This document shows, piece after piece, positions 23,886-35,012 of a stretch of DNA of 64,000 nt; positions within the stretch are counted from its first letter, which is position 1; every line of letters begins with the position of its first letter. Under the pieces are notes generated by a model. That model was given only the letters and a program-made list of their open reading frames with translations, did not search any database and was not told where the DNA came from. The position numbers were made by a program, and so were the translations under genes. Source of the DNA: Erpobdella octoculata (Eukaryota > Annelida > Clitellata > Hirudinida > Erpobdellidae); contig OZ022242.1 of assembly GCA_963978895.1 (NCBI GenBank), positions 16,795,121 through 16,859,120 on the forward strand, in the 5' to 3' direction.

Positions 23886-24326
23886 CCTGATTGAGCTGGG
23901 GGGGCCCGACCAAAACTGGGGAGGCCTGAACAAAACCGGGGGGCCTGGGCCCTCGGCCCCATAGCTGGTTACGGCCCTGGTCACTTCAAAATTAATTTCG
24001 GCAAGTTTTCGGGGAGGGGTACCTGTTTTCGGGGAAGACCGTGCCCCCTGGCTGCGCCACTTCCTACATCATGTTGAATCAACAGTCTCTAAAAACATTG
24101 GCTTATTGTCACGATACATTGGAGACAATGAAAATAGAAAAAAATTAAACTTATCAACTTAGTTTTTATATTTAAATTAAAATTTGTTTCACATGAGTTC
24201 TCTTTTATCACTTTTAGACATGATCTAGGAGCAGGTAAAATAAACAATCATTGCTCACCTGTACTCGCTGTATTCGAAAAATAATAATAAGCAACTAAGT
24301 GCTGCAAACAAACCACAAAGATTACG

Positions 24327-26675
24327 ATGACTAAGTATTTTGTTAAATATTTAACAAGTGTTGTTGTTTTTGCTGTTGTATCGTTTCAATCGGGTGAGTG
24401 AATAAGTCTTAATTCAATAAGTATAATACTCTATATTACTGTATAGTATATAGTTGCTTTACTAATTTACTAACTAATTCTTTTTAACATTTACGACTTA
24501 ACTTTACTTAGTTTACTTACTTTACGTTACTTTGACTTAGTTTACTTTCTTAAGCTAGAAGATTTATGCCTTTATGCCCATATTTCATAGCAATTTCTTA
24601 GGAATGAATATATTTGTTCATTAAACCAGCTGAGCTGTGCAGATCGTCTTTAGTCAGAATTCTTTTACTCATATTTGTAAACTTTGTCTATGATGAAATT
24701 ATTTGTTAATTTATGTTTATGTTTGAAAAATGGTTTGTGATTGAAATAAGTTCTAAGCATTAGAAAACATCACAAAAATAGAACATTTATTAAAAAAGAT
24801 TATTTATTTTAAAGTAAATTTCCAAATTAGAATTTGGTTATCCAATTTTTAAGTGTAAATAGTTTATTTTTAACATTTTTAAGTAATAATTATTCTAATT
24901 GTTTATCAAGCGAGTGGCCTTGACTGCTTCTCATGTGCCAATGAACACCACAACTGGAACACATGTACAAAAAAGATGGTTCAGTGCAAGTCATTCCAGG
25001 ATGCTTGTACTTCATACACATCCTTCCATCGTTAGCTGTTTTTAAGTTTTTTTAGATGCTCTTTGATTAAGGTCTGTTTTCCAATTCTTAATGGTTTAAA
25101 ATTTTATAGTAAAAACTTGAGTTTATTAAATATCTATAAATAAACAGCTTGATTTGTAAAAATTTTTTAAGTCTCATTCTAAACAAACAGTATTTTACAG
25201 AAAAATGTCTTACGTGGAAAGATTATTACTAAAATTTAATGCAAGAAATAGGATTTTTATATACAAGTTAGAGCAATGTTTAAAACTCAAATATAAATAA
25301 ATTTTTTTAATTTTGGTAAATTACCATTTAGTGAGTTCATACTTCAAAAGAGTAATTTTTTCTAGTTTTGTCATTTCAATTATAAGTTATATATGGTAAA
25401 CATCCTCAACATATAAAAAATGAAAATAATTGTAATGGGCCATATTTATTTATTTGATAATTATATTATTTACATACTTGTTTTATTTTATTACTTTCAT
25501 GCAAGAAATAAAAAAAAATTCAATTTATTTTGTTATTCTATTTAATATTAATGTAAAAGTGCTACATTTGTTTTTTTTGGAGGATTATCTTGCAGGGCAG
25601 AGTGCTTGTTCTAAAGCTATACTGTGACTCTTTTCTGTTGCTGAATGTATATAAACGTTATTTTTAAAGCTTTCAATGTAAAATATAGTTTCTTATCTCA
25701 ACAATATTTTTATAATTCCATAATTTTTTGTGCTCACTGAACTTATATCAAATTTATTTGTAAATGTTTCACCTGTACGGGTCATCCTCAAGCAAGATTC
25801 ATATCTTCCGAAGCTCCCTTTGGATACATCAAATTTTTTAAATTATTTTTTCACTTATTCTACTGTGAAGGTCTTATGACACTTCATAAACTTAATTTTC
25901 CCAAAAAAAAATTATTTATAAGAAGATTTTCTATATTATGATACACTGGCCACAAATGTACATTCTCTCAATCAATCTTTGTTATCTCTACCAGGGTTCA
26001 TTGACTACAGTCCGAGAGGTGAAAAGTGGCACAACATTTCCAAGGGCTGTGACACAATGGAGGGTTGTGAAAAACGTGCAGCAGCTGTTAATGATGCCTT
26101 GTGTGAGAGGAGCAGTTGGAAGGAATGGGCGTGCATCGAGTGCTGCCGTGGAGATTTGTGCAACTATTTTGTTACGGTGAGTTGCCTTGTGGTCTAGCAC
26201 ATAATTGCATGATTAGTAAAATGGGATGGCTAGATGAACCCGTACCATCCATGTGGTTGTTCTGCTTTTGTTAAAGATTAGTTTATAGAAGATGGCTTTA
26301 AAAGAATGAAGAATATGAGCAATTTATTTTTTGTTACTCGCTTTCTTGGGGCTTATCTCAGTGTATTTATATTCTTCAAATCTATCTATTGTAACATAGA
26401 CAGATAAATAACATTTAACAATAATTATTACTTGTAATAATAAAAATTTCTTGTGATAATAACAACTACTAATTTCTTCATAATAACAATTATTAATTTC
26501 ATAATAATAAAAATTATTAATTTCTTAATAAAAATTATTACATGTGATAATTGGTTACATTTTTTTGCAGCTCGGTTCACCAAGGCTCTTCAAAAGTTTC
26601 GCTCAAACACTGACAATGTTGGCATGCCTTGCGGCCATCCTTGTGACCCTGAATAGAGGCCACAACAGACTATAG
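24327..26675 (+). CDS. Ly6/uPAR-type three-finger protein, secreted and probably GPI-anchored
   Basis: Four coding exons: 24327-24393, 24911-25030, 25995-26176 and 26571-26675 (TAG). All introns are GT-AG and joining them keeps frame. Exon 1 is a signal peptide (MTKYFVKYLTSVVVFAVVS). Exons 2 and 3 form a cysteine-rich domain opening with LDCFSC and closing with CCRGDLCN, the CC-x2-D-x-CN signature of Ly6/uPAR domains. Twelve cysteines are present, against the usual ten. Exon 4 gives a short linker and a hydrophobic tail (LTMLACLAAILV), as expected for a GPI-anchor signal. The exon 2 donor, ATC|GTTAGC, is weak. The ligand is unknown. Family members act at the cell surface as receptors, channel modulators or toxin-like ligands. 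Confidence 0.82.
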
Positions 26676-29249
26676 CTCACTTGTTTCATTTTTTTCTCAA
26701 TATAACAATTTTTTTATTTTAATGGTAACCATCATTATCATAAAGGACACTGTCACAACGAATGATGGGGATTATTACTATAATGGCTGCTATTATAATT
26801 TTGCTATAATTTTATATCAGTTCTCAGATTTTTGAGTTACAAAAACCATAATTTTTTTCATATTCAAGAAAAAAACAGAATACTTCTTTTTTTATTTAAA
26901 ATCTATTTTGAATTTTGAGTACCTGTCGAATTATTTATAACATTTTTAATAAATAAATTTAAAAAAGACAATTAATTTTCAGATATCTTTTTATTGACAA
27001 ATATAACTTTTAATCTGAGTAGAAATTAATAGACAATAATAAGATGAACGAGGAAATAAAGCCTTTGCAAATTGAAACTCGAACATGAAGAAATAATTTG
27101 AAGCGATTGTGGTGAAATAACAAATAACCCATCCAACCACTCCCACACAATCGCTCTTAAGTTTACAGACTAGTGTCACATCAAAGATCATCCGATTAAA
27201 ATATTCTATTAAAAACATTACAAATAATTATTTAATACATACATATTAACGAGTTATAACTTGAGGATATCACATATAACAGAGATAGCTTATAACTAAG
27301 ATGTATCAGGCTTGTCACATACCTGTACTGTACACACAATATCGAGACAACATTGGTTGTGATACACATAACTTAATAGACTATCAATATTCACATGACA
27401 TATACAATGCACTACATATACAATGCATGACAGATACTTTAACTGTTATTGATACACAAAAACATTGCAATCCACGGTGCATACAGATTTCAGAGACAAA
27501 CATAAACAGTAATAGCTCGCCAATAATGTAATAAATTTGCATATTCAATATAATAAACAATGCAGATGCACCAAATAACAATAACAGAAATATTTATTGC
27601 AGTTTAAGTAACAGTGCAACATGTTTCTGTATATTAAATGAATAGCCATTTGATTAATCTTTATTTATGATAGGTCATAGCATCTTCTTGGGAGACTCTA
27701 TCAATAGATGTCATACGATTAACTTTAATTTAAAAATAATTTAAATAAACCATCATCATAAATCATGTCCCTTACTACAGTGCTTGAGTTGATGAAAACA
27801 CAAGAATGTTCTCTTCAATTTCTTTATAGTTAGTTCTATATGAAAACTTATCCAGCCTTGAATAAAATTTTTCCACAGCACAGAAACACTGTCAAGGTGA
27901 ACTTAATTATTTTTAAAGTTTGCAAAAAGTTTGCTACAAAAAAGTCATTAAAAAGGTAATTTATAAATATATAAATATATTTTGTGCAAGTATCTCATGA
28001 ATTGTGCTTCACATGTACAACTAAGAAGAAATGGTACTTGAAAGTCTAGCAGTGGATGTCATTCATCACTACAAACTTGTTATGTTACATTGATACAGGC
28101 ATTTCTGTTTATTCAACTAATATGAGACAGAAACATGCAATTAGAAATGAACATTTTAAAACAACACAAGAGAAAAAAATTTAAAACATACAGGAGATTA
28201 TTGAAGCAAGAAATTCCAAACTTTGAATTTATATCTTATACAGAGTGGGATGAAGAACTCAGTAAATCAATGAATCGTGAAATAATCAAGTTGAAATTTA
28301 AAACTACAAAAAGGAATAGATTTGAACACAGCGCACCAAACAAACTATTTATTACAACACAATTCTACAAAAACGAACAATTGTAAAACAAGTTTTAAAA
28401 AATCAATAAATCAATTTTTTAAAGCAGTGTGGAAATCTTGAAATTATGGAAACAAATCTAAACACCTATCTGATGATGTAAAAATGACAATATGCTCATC
28501 TCTATGTGCTAAAACTTGTCCAATTGTCAATGTGGTACACATTCATAACATAAGAAAACAAAAATGCCAGAAATATATGAGATAGCTAATATAGATATAA
28601 AATCAATGAGACACAAAAATGACTGTGAAATGAGACCAGAAGAGAGATGATATAACGTCAATAACCCACACACTAAATATGTTTAAAAAACAGGGCCAGA
28701 TTAATTGAGTCAATCAGTCCTTGATGGATTAATTGACTTCATTTTAATGTGAATGTTCATGATCTGGAAGTATTAAATGATAATATTAGGACTAATTAGG
28801 AGCATTTTATCCATTTGAGATTTTCTGCTTTTCTGCTTGTAACATAAACTTTCAGAATGATAAAAAAACAAGATGAAATTACAGCAGAAGGAATACCAAC
28901 TCAAAATTGACAAAGTTCCAAAATGACTCGCCTTCCAGATAATTAGCTCTAATAAAAACATAAAAATAAAGTAAATCACACAAAGAACTGCTATTGACCA
29001 TAAAAAAGAAAAAGATCTAATAAAATTACTCAGATTGAATTGAAAAGCATCACATAGCATCATCATTATAGACACAAATCAAACAATCTACGTTCTATGA
29101 ACCAGAACAAACTTATTTTCAATCTATCATTATTCTTGACATTCTCAATACTTTTCTCCATAACAATCTCCTGTTACTAAAATAACCTGGTTGTATGAAG
29201 AAAGGGGGATAAGACAAATTTGGTCATCTATGAGTCCAGATTCAACGAA
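26676..29249. other. AT-rich intergenic stretch
   Basis: This lies between the 3' ends of the Ly6 gene (+) and the arrestin-domain gene (-). It probably includes both 3' UTRs. An 83-codon frame at 28135-28386 is lysine-rich and shows no recognisable domain. Confidence 0.6.
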
Positions 29250-32200
29250 TCAATCAGCAAGATTATAAGCAAAAGTATCCAGCTTTGGAGCAGTAGTCGC
29301 AGCAATCATAAAATCCGAATTCTCCACCTCTTGGTCACCTGAGCTGGTGTGAAGTTCGTGATTAATCTGTGGTGATGATAAAGACAGGTCACAAGAAAAA
29401 CATGTTTCATCACCAGCATGAAAACATTTTTTAATATTGCTGTCATCATTATGGTAAGCATCAATGACATCGTCGGTGCCACTATCCGTCACACCCTCTG
29501 AAACAGCTTCAATTTGAGGTTGCTCAGCAACAGCATCGGCTGCTTCAGGACCAATAAACTCAATTCCATTGACTGGCTCAGCAGTAGCTGCAGGACTATC
29601 AATTCGTGATTTAAATTGCATTATCTCGAGCCTATATTGTTCAGGGACCACTACTTCAGCATTTTTGGTACTTTCAACAGCTTTAGTGGTTTCTGGAGTC
29701 AGACAAAAGAATTCTCCAATGCCAGAATTTGAATCTGCAACATTAAAACTTTGGTTCCAATCTTGTTTTTGGCAATCTATGCCCAGGCCTGAGTTATTCA
29801 CACTTCTTTCATTTAAGTCGAATGAGTCATTTTTAATACAAACCGCTGAAAAATTTTCTAAATTTTCTGTTTCCTTCTCTGAACTGCACGGCCCCTGACA
29901 ATGGGTCATTCCAACTACTTTTGAGTCAATAAAATCCTCAGGGTTATGACCAGGGGCATATGGTGGTGGCCTGGATTCAATTAAAATATCACTCATAAAT
30001 TCAGTTCCAACCGTGTAAGCATCGATAAAACCAGAATTGAGGTTGCCATAAAAATTGCCATCATTGACCATCCTAGCAGGTGAAGTAAGTACCACACTTC
30101 CTTGAAGAGAACTGAATGGATAATTGGGTAGCAGGATTGCAGGTTCAGTCAGCACAACTGCAGGAGTGGCAGTTACACCCATCGTGGAAGCTGGCAGTCG
30201 TGTGGTTTGGAGAAGCATGGAAGTGCCAATATAGATGGTCTTGTTACAAATGATAGAAAATGGATTGTGTCCCTGTATGTTGACCTTGAACTAGAAGAAA
30301 GAAAATATTTGAAATCAAGGAACGGTTAGTGGCTTGTCTTAACCCCCATCAATACCGACAATCAAAATCGGTAATTTCATTGTCACTATGTTGAGCATCT
30401 CAAAAAAGCATCCATATCATCACTACATTCCAGCCATAGTTAGTTGTCACCAATATCTTTATCATCACCACCAAAACAACATCCCCGGTGAAAAAAAACT
30501 TACTTCAAGTTCATAAGAAATGTCGATCAACTTCGATCGGCCGAGACTTGATGGAGGACACGAGGGTACAATGAAGGAATCGTTCCACACTGTGACATCG
30601 TCAGACATAATCGCTCCCCTTTCCATGTTGGCAATTTTCACTCTATCGATAAGTCGTCTTTTCTTCAACCGGTACTCCACTACCTGTAGTATTTATGGTG
30701 ATGAATAGATATCAAACAGAGGAATGTGCTTGCAGTACATTTTGAATACAGCATGTAATATTCATTACCTATTTGATAACTTCCACTATATTAGTTCTCA
30801 GTGAGAACTGGTTCTTATTTATAAATGCGAGATGGATGGAAAACTAAATAATGTGAGCATACTTTTTCCCCTAAAATGTTACCCAATTAAAACAACTTGT
30901 ATGACTGAGAGTTAAATGAAAACAAACTATGTACAGTTTGAAAATTACATGATATTGCAATTGATAGTCCTGTAGTTCTTTCAAGATTGGTATGATGCAA
31001 CTAAACTCAACATTACATTGCAATTGATTACACAAACCAAAGTGTTTTGAAGATGTGAAAGTGAATTATAATAATAAAGATTCAAAAAATGAGATTGTTA
31101 TATTAACATGAATGGTTTTCCATCTAATCCCAACTCAAATCTCACCATGATAAGAGAAACAGAAGAGCCAGCAACATCATGCTTGCTGTCATTTTGTATT
31201 GAGCCCATAACAGCCACCAATTCAGTCGGGATAAAACCTGATTTTTCAACCACCCAGTCAATGGTGAGTGAGCCCTCAGTACAGCATAGGCCCAGCTCTT
31301 TGTACTTGCAAATCTCTATCTTGAACTGCAAATAATTATAAATTTAATTAATACCAAACATTTAAAAACAAATAATGAACAACAACTTAATCAATATCAA
31401 ATTCAGCTAAAAACTTAATAAAAATCAAATTTAGCTAACAACAACTTAATCAATATCAAATTTAGCTAATAACAACTTAGTCAATATCAAATTTAGCTAA
31501 CAACAACTTAATCAATATCAAATTTAGCTAAGAACAAAAACATCACTCACTGAAGCTTCAGGTATGTTGTTCAAGTCAAGAGCTGACAGAACCACAATGT
31601 CATGCCTGCTCAGTATGACCTTGTTGCTTGCCTTGAACCCAGAAGATGACCTTTCGATAACCCCTCGGCATTCATACTTCACCCTGCCATACTGACCTTC
31701 AAACGAGCTGGGAACATCCCTAGGAATTCTGACCTCAAAGGGAAAGACGTGTTCTCCTGCTTGTAAGACCGGATCTTTATCGAGGAAGCCACCAACTTGA
31801 TGAGATTTGAATGAAATGAGAAAATACAGCAAAATTCATGTTTACCTGCTATTTGTGTTTAATTTTTACAATCCCATTCCAATTTTGTACATTTGGTAAC
31901 AACTTTTACTTTTTTATATCTCACATCAAATCAATCTATAAACATATTTTTTGTGGGAAAAATACTTAGGCGAAACAGAACCAGACTGATAGTATATCAT
32001 CCGTGCAAGTTTGAACATTTTAGTCTCGAATTTCAATTCTCAGCTGTCATGTAATTTGTGAATGAATTTACAATAGAAGAAGATATTACAGAGCACAATG
32101 CTATTGATGGCTGGAAACAAATGTTTATCAAACCTTTACAAATTTATATGAACTTTGACAATAACTTGATGACATTTAAAGTAATAGATATCTATAGTGG

Positions 32201-32686
32201 ACAGTCACATCTAAAAAAATTTATCAGACAAAAAATTACCGAAAAAGAGGTAAACGTAATCCATCCAATTTCAACAGAAGATAATGAGGCATATAAAAGC
32301 TATTTTACTAGCATTGAAAACATAAAAAACAAAACTTTCTTATAGATTTCTAAGATTGAATGACCAACACAAAAATGCTTACCAAACCGATTTGCATTAA
32401 TTTCTAAATAAAAAATAATTTGCAATTTGTTTGTCAAATCAGAAATTTGTGTGTTTCTTCATCATTTGTTTAATTGTCATATTAGATAAACATAACATAA
32501 CTATTAAATAACACCTACTTTTGTCAGCCATGACACATTTTTCAGAGCAATGCTCCCTGAAGACATGGGCTGACGATGGGTCATCTACTTCAAAACTTCC
32601 TCCACAAGCTGCTGAACTACTAGCAGCAGTCGTAGGCAAGCCATCCCAGCAGATGGTTGAATAACCTTTTATCTCAAAGCAGATGG
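29250..32686 (-). CDS. Arrestin-domain-containing protein (alpha-arrestin, ARRDC type), 5' partial
   Basis: Five exons on the - strand: 32686-32519, 31795-31551, 31325-31146, 30683-30504 and 30290-29250 (TGA), about 600 residues. All visible junctions are AG/GT and phases agree. The first two exons give the arrestin N-domain (ICFEIKGYSTICWDG; then AGEHVFPFEVRIPRDVPSSF and GQYGRVKYECRGVIER). The next two and the start of the last give the C-domain (SLTIDWVVEKSGFIP, ISYELE, NPFSIICNKTIYIG). A PPPY motif at about 29955-29975 is the kind that binds WW domains of NEDD4 ubiquitin ligases. Alpha-arrestins act as adaptors for receptor ubiquitination and endosomal sorting. The tail after the motif is long and acidic (about 220 residues). 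The exon with the start codon was not found and may lie beyond the transposon cluster at 33 kb. Confidence 0.88.
31385..31532. repeat. 31-bp minisatellite in an arrestin-gene intron
   Basis: Four to five copies of a unit starting CAACAACTTAATCAATATCA and ending in a TTTAGCTAA motif. It lies wholly within the intron between 31326 and 31550. Confidence 0.85.
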
Positions 32687-33227
32687 CTGAAAATGACAAA
32701 ATGAGAAGCACCAAATCAATTAATTTGTCCAAATTTACAGTAGAAAAACACAAAAATGTTGATTTGTCCATCAAAGAAGGCACGACAACAAAAGCACACA
32801 GTCCACAAGAAATTCCTTTTTCCAATCATTTTTGTTTTGGCTGAAACATTCAATATCTTTGAATATTGAGACACCAGCCCATGCAAGGCTTTGTCAACAG
32901 ACTGTCTACTTTTTAACAGCTCTAAAAACAAAACCGTCTCAAACTCTGTTAATAATGAGCCAATCCTGAACATGGATAAAATGTGATAAAAAAACAGAAA
33001 ATGGCTCATTATAAAATTATTTAAAACACTGTAAACTATTTTTTTTGAAAGCATTTTTGTCTGTACAAAGAAGTTTGTTTACAATTATCCCCCTGCTTGA
33101 TTATGCACCAGTCTAGCAAGCATTGCACAGCGTGCAGCACGTGTTTAGTGATCGATTAAGTGATTTTTTTATTTTCGTTGTTTTGAATAAAAGTTATTAA
33201 ATGTTAAGATTTTTACCAACAAAGATG

Positions 33228-33540
33228 GATGTATCAATGAATAAACGAGTAATGATAGTAACAATGTCTCGGCAAACCACTAAAACTCAATGAGACATGG
33301 CATCAGAGGTTGGAGTAGGTTTGGCTACAGTCAATAAGATCATCAAACGCCATGAGGAGTTGCGGGACATCTCAGTCAAGAGGAAGGGGAAATGTGGCGC
33401 AAAAAGAAGACAAGTAAACTAGATGACCAGCGATTACTCTATTCTAGTCTAAATGATTGCCGTACAACTGCTGTAGACCATGCTCAAGAATTAGCTGAAA
33501 CTGGTGTGCACGTAATTCCCATGACTGTTCCTCGAAGAAC
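33228..33540 (+). pseudogene. Tc1/mariner-type transposase N-terminal fragment
   Basis: Two frames joined by a frameshift near 33392 give a helix-turn-helix start (MASEVGVGLATVNKIIKRH) and a second DNA-binding part (KLDDQRLLYSSLND...VPRR). The catalytic DDE domain is absent: the sequence switches to Ty3 pol at about 33562. No TIR was seen. Confidence 0.6.
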
Positions 33541-33561
33541 AAATAATAAAAAAAAAAATTC

Positions 33562-34156
33562 CGATGCTCAGAAACCCATCATCGGCGCAGATTTCCTGTC
33601 CCATTTCAGCCTCAATGTGGATATGTTCAACCGTCGCCTAGTGGATAACACAACTTCCATAACGATCATTGGTTCAATCTCCAGTACAATGACAACACAG
33701 ATTCCATTTGCCAGATTGAGGCGTTAGCCAAACTTTTAAATTACAATGAGAAGGTTGATCATCACACCAAACGCCACATCATCACCAAAGGACCACCAGC
33801 ATTTTCCCCCCAGAAAAGCTTCTGGAGATTGGAGACTGTGTGGGGACTACCGAGCGGTTAACACCAACACAGTTCCGGACCGGTACCCAGTTCCTCATCT
33901 ACACGACTTCTCCAACAATCTCACCAACTGCAAGATTTTCTCGCGAATCGACTTAGTAAGATCCTTCCGCCACATTCCGATTGCAGAAGAAGACATACCA
34001 AAAACTGCTATCACAACACCTTTTGGACTGTATGAATTATTTACGCCTGCCATTTGGACTGAGGAACGCAGCTCAAACCCCAACGGTTCATGGATGAAGT
34101 ACTCAGAGGCTTGACTTACACATTTGCTTGCATCGACAACGTGCTAATTGCTAGTA
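33562..34156 (+). pseudogene. Ty3-type pol fragment (protease end and reverse transcriptase)
   Basis: Nearly colinear with 52071-52815 of the element at 50730-53241. It shares PIIGADFLSHFSLNVDMF, the region around [15 protein letters not shown] and SRIDLVRSF. It lacks a block of about 30 bases near 33725 and one of about 110 bases near 33815, both relative to the other copy. It stops at the TA where the pogo element begins (34155-34156). Inactive. Confidence 0.88.
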
Positions 34157-35012
34157 GGGGAAGACGGGGCTTGTTGTCTCAGGGGTATGTTGTCTCAGTG
34201 GCCATCTAGCAAAAGTTTATATGTCTATGTTGTGCTGAAGCAGCTGGAAAGTTTGTAAACATCACTAAAGGTAAACAGTTGTTAAACGAAACGATTAATT
34301 CGTTTAACTGTAGCTGAAAACTCGCGTTTTCGAAAACGTAAAAGCATCTTTATCGAAGTTAATAAAGTTCATGTTATAGCGATGTAACACGACGCAGGTG
34401 AGCCTTTTTTTACATTGTTTTGTAGATCATTGATTACCAAAGTAGGGGAGACCGGGGCTCAATGTTACAGGGGCTACTGTTACAGTGATAATATCTATGG
34501 TGTATATTTATTTGTAGTCAATATCTATGTTTCAGCGCATGCGCACAGTGAATCTGACAATATCCGGCGATGCTGATTTAAATATAAACAATACTGATAA
34601 AGTTGTAGCAAATAAACTATTTTTGAGTCGATATCTTTTTTCCAGGTAGGTGTGCAATTTGTTTGTTTCAGCTAGTTTGATTACTTCTGTTGTCATATTT
34701 TGCATGTTGTTGGCATGGTGATATGTGCTGATAAACAGACAATTTCTAGCGATGTAGCAGGGCCGTTGTATTAGTAGTGACTTGTTGTTTACGAAAAATC
34801 ACATTGAGGCTATATGTTACACTCGTAACATATAGCTCCGCTTGATAAGCTGATGTTATCGAGATGTTGGCCTGTCCATGTACTGATTACTATGTCATTC
34901 CGAATACTCTTGTAACATCAGTCAATTACATGTAACTGTAACGATCACTGAACTAATATTTTGAAAAGTATTTTCAATACCCATATTATGTTTTTGTTTC
35001 CATATTTCAGAA

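Larger units (their letters stand above)
21330..23979 (-). mobile_element. hAT element (TTF-type zinc-finger lineage), TSD GTCACTTC
   Basis: The 8-bp duplication GTCACTTC is at 21322-21329 and 23980-23987. The ends are CAGGGCCGTAACCAG and CTGGTTACGGCCCTG, a 15-bp perfect TIR. Transposase remnants lie on the - strand at 21469-22335. The 3' half is displaced by the foldback element at 22409-23885. GGGG-rich sequence next to the TIRs (21346-21385, 23893-23965) is part of the same ends. Confidence 0.9.

Noticed and set aside
23985..24062. A further hAT end just outside the 21330-23979 element
   Set aside because: The bases near CCTGGCTGCGCCACT look like a TIR, but no partner end or duplication was found.
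28135..28386. 83-codon frame between the Ly6 and arrestin genes
   Set aside because: Lysine- and asparagine-rich in AT-rich DNA, no domain, and no splice context that supports it.
32058..32345. 95-codon + strand frame inside an arrestin-gene intron
   Set aside because: No recognised domain and biased AT-rich codon content; could be a transposon scrap but lacks any boundary.
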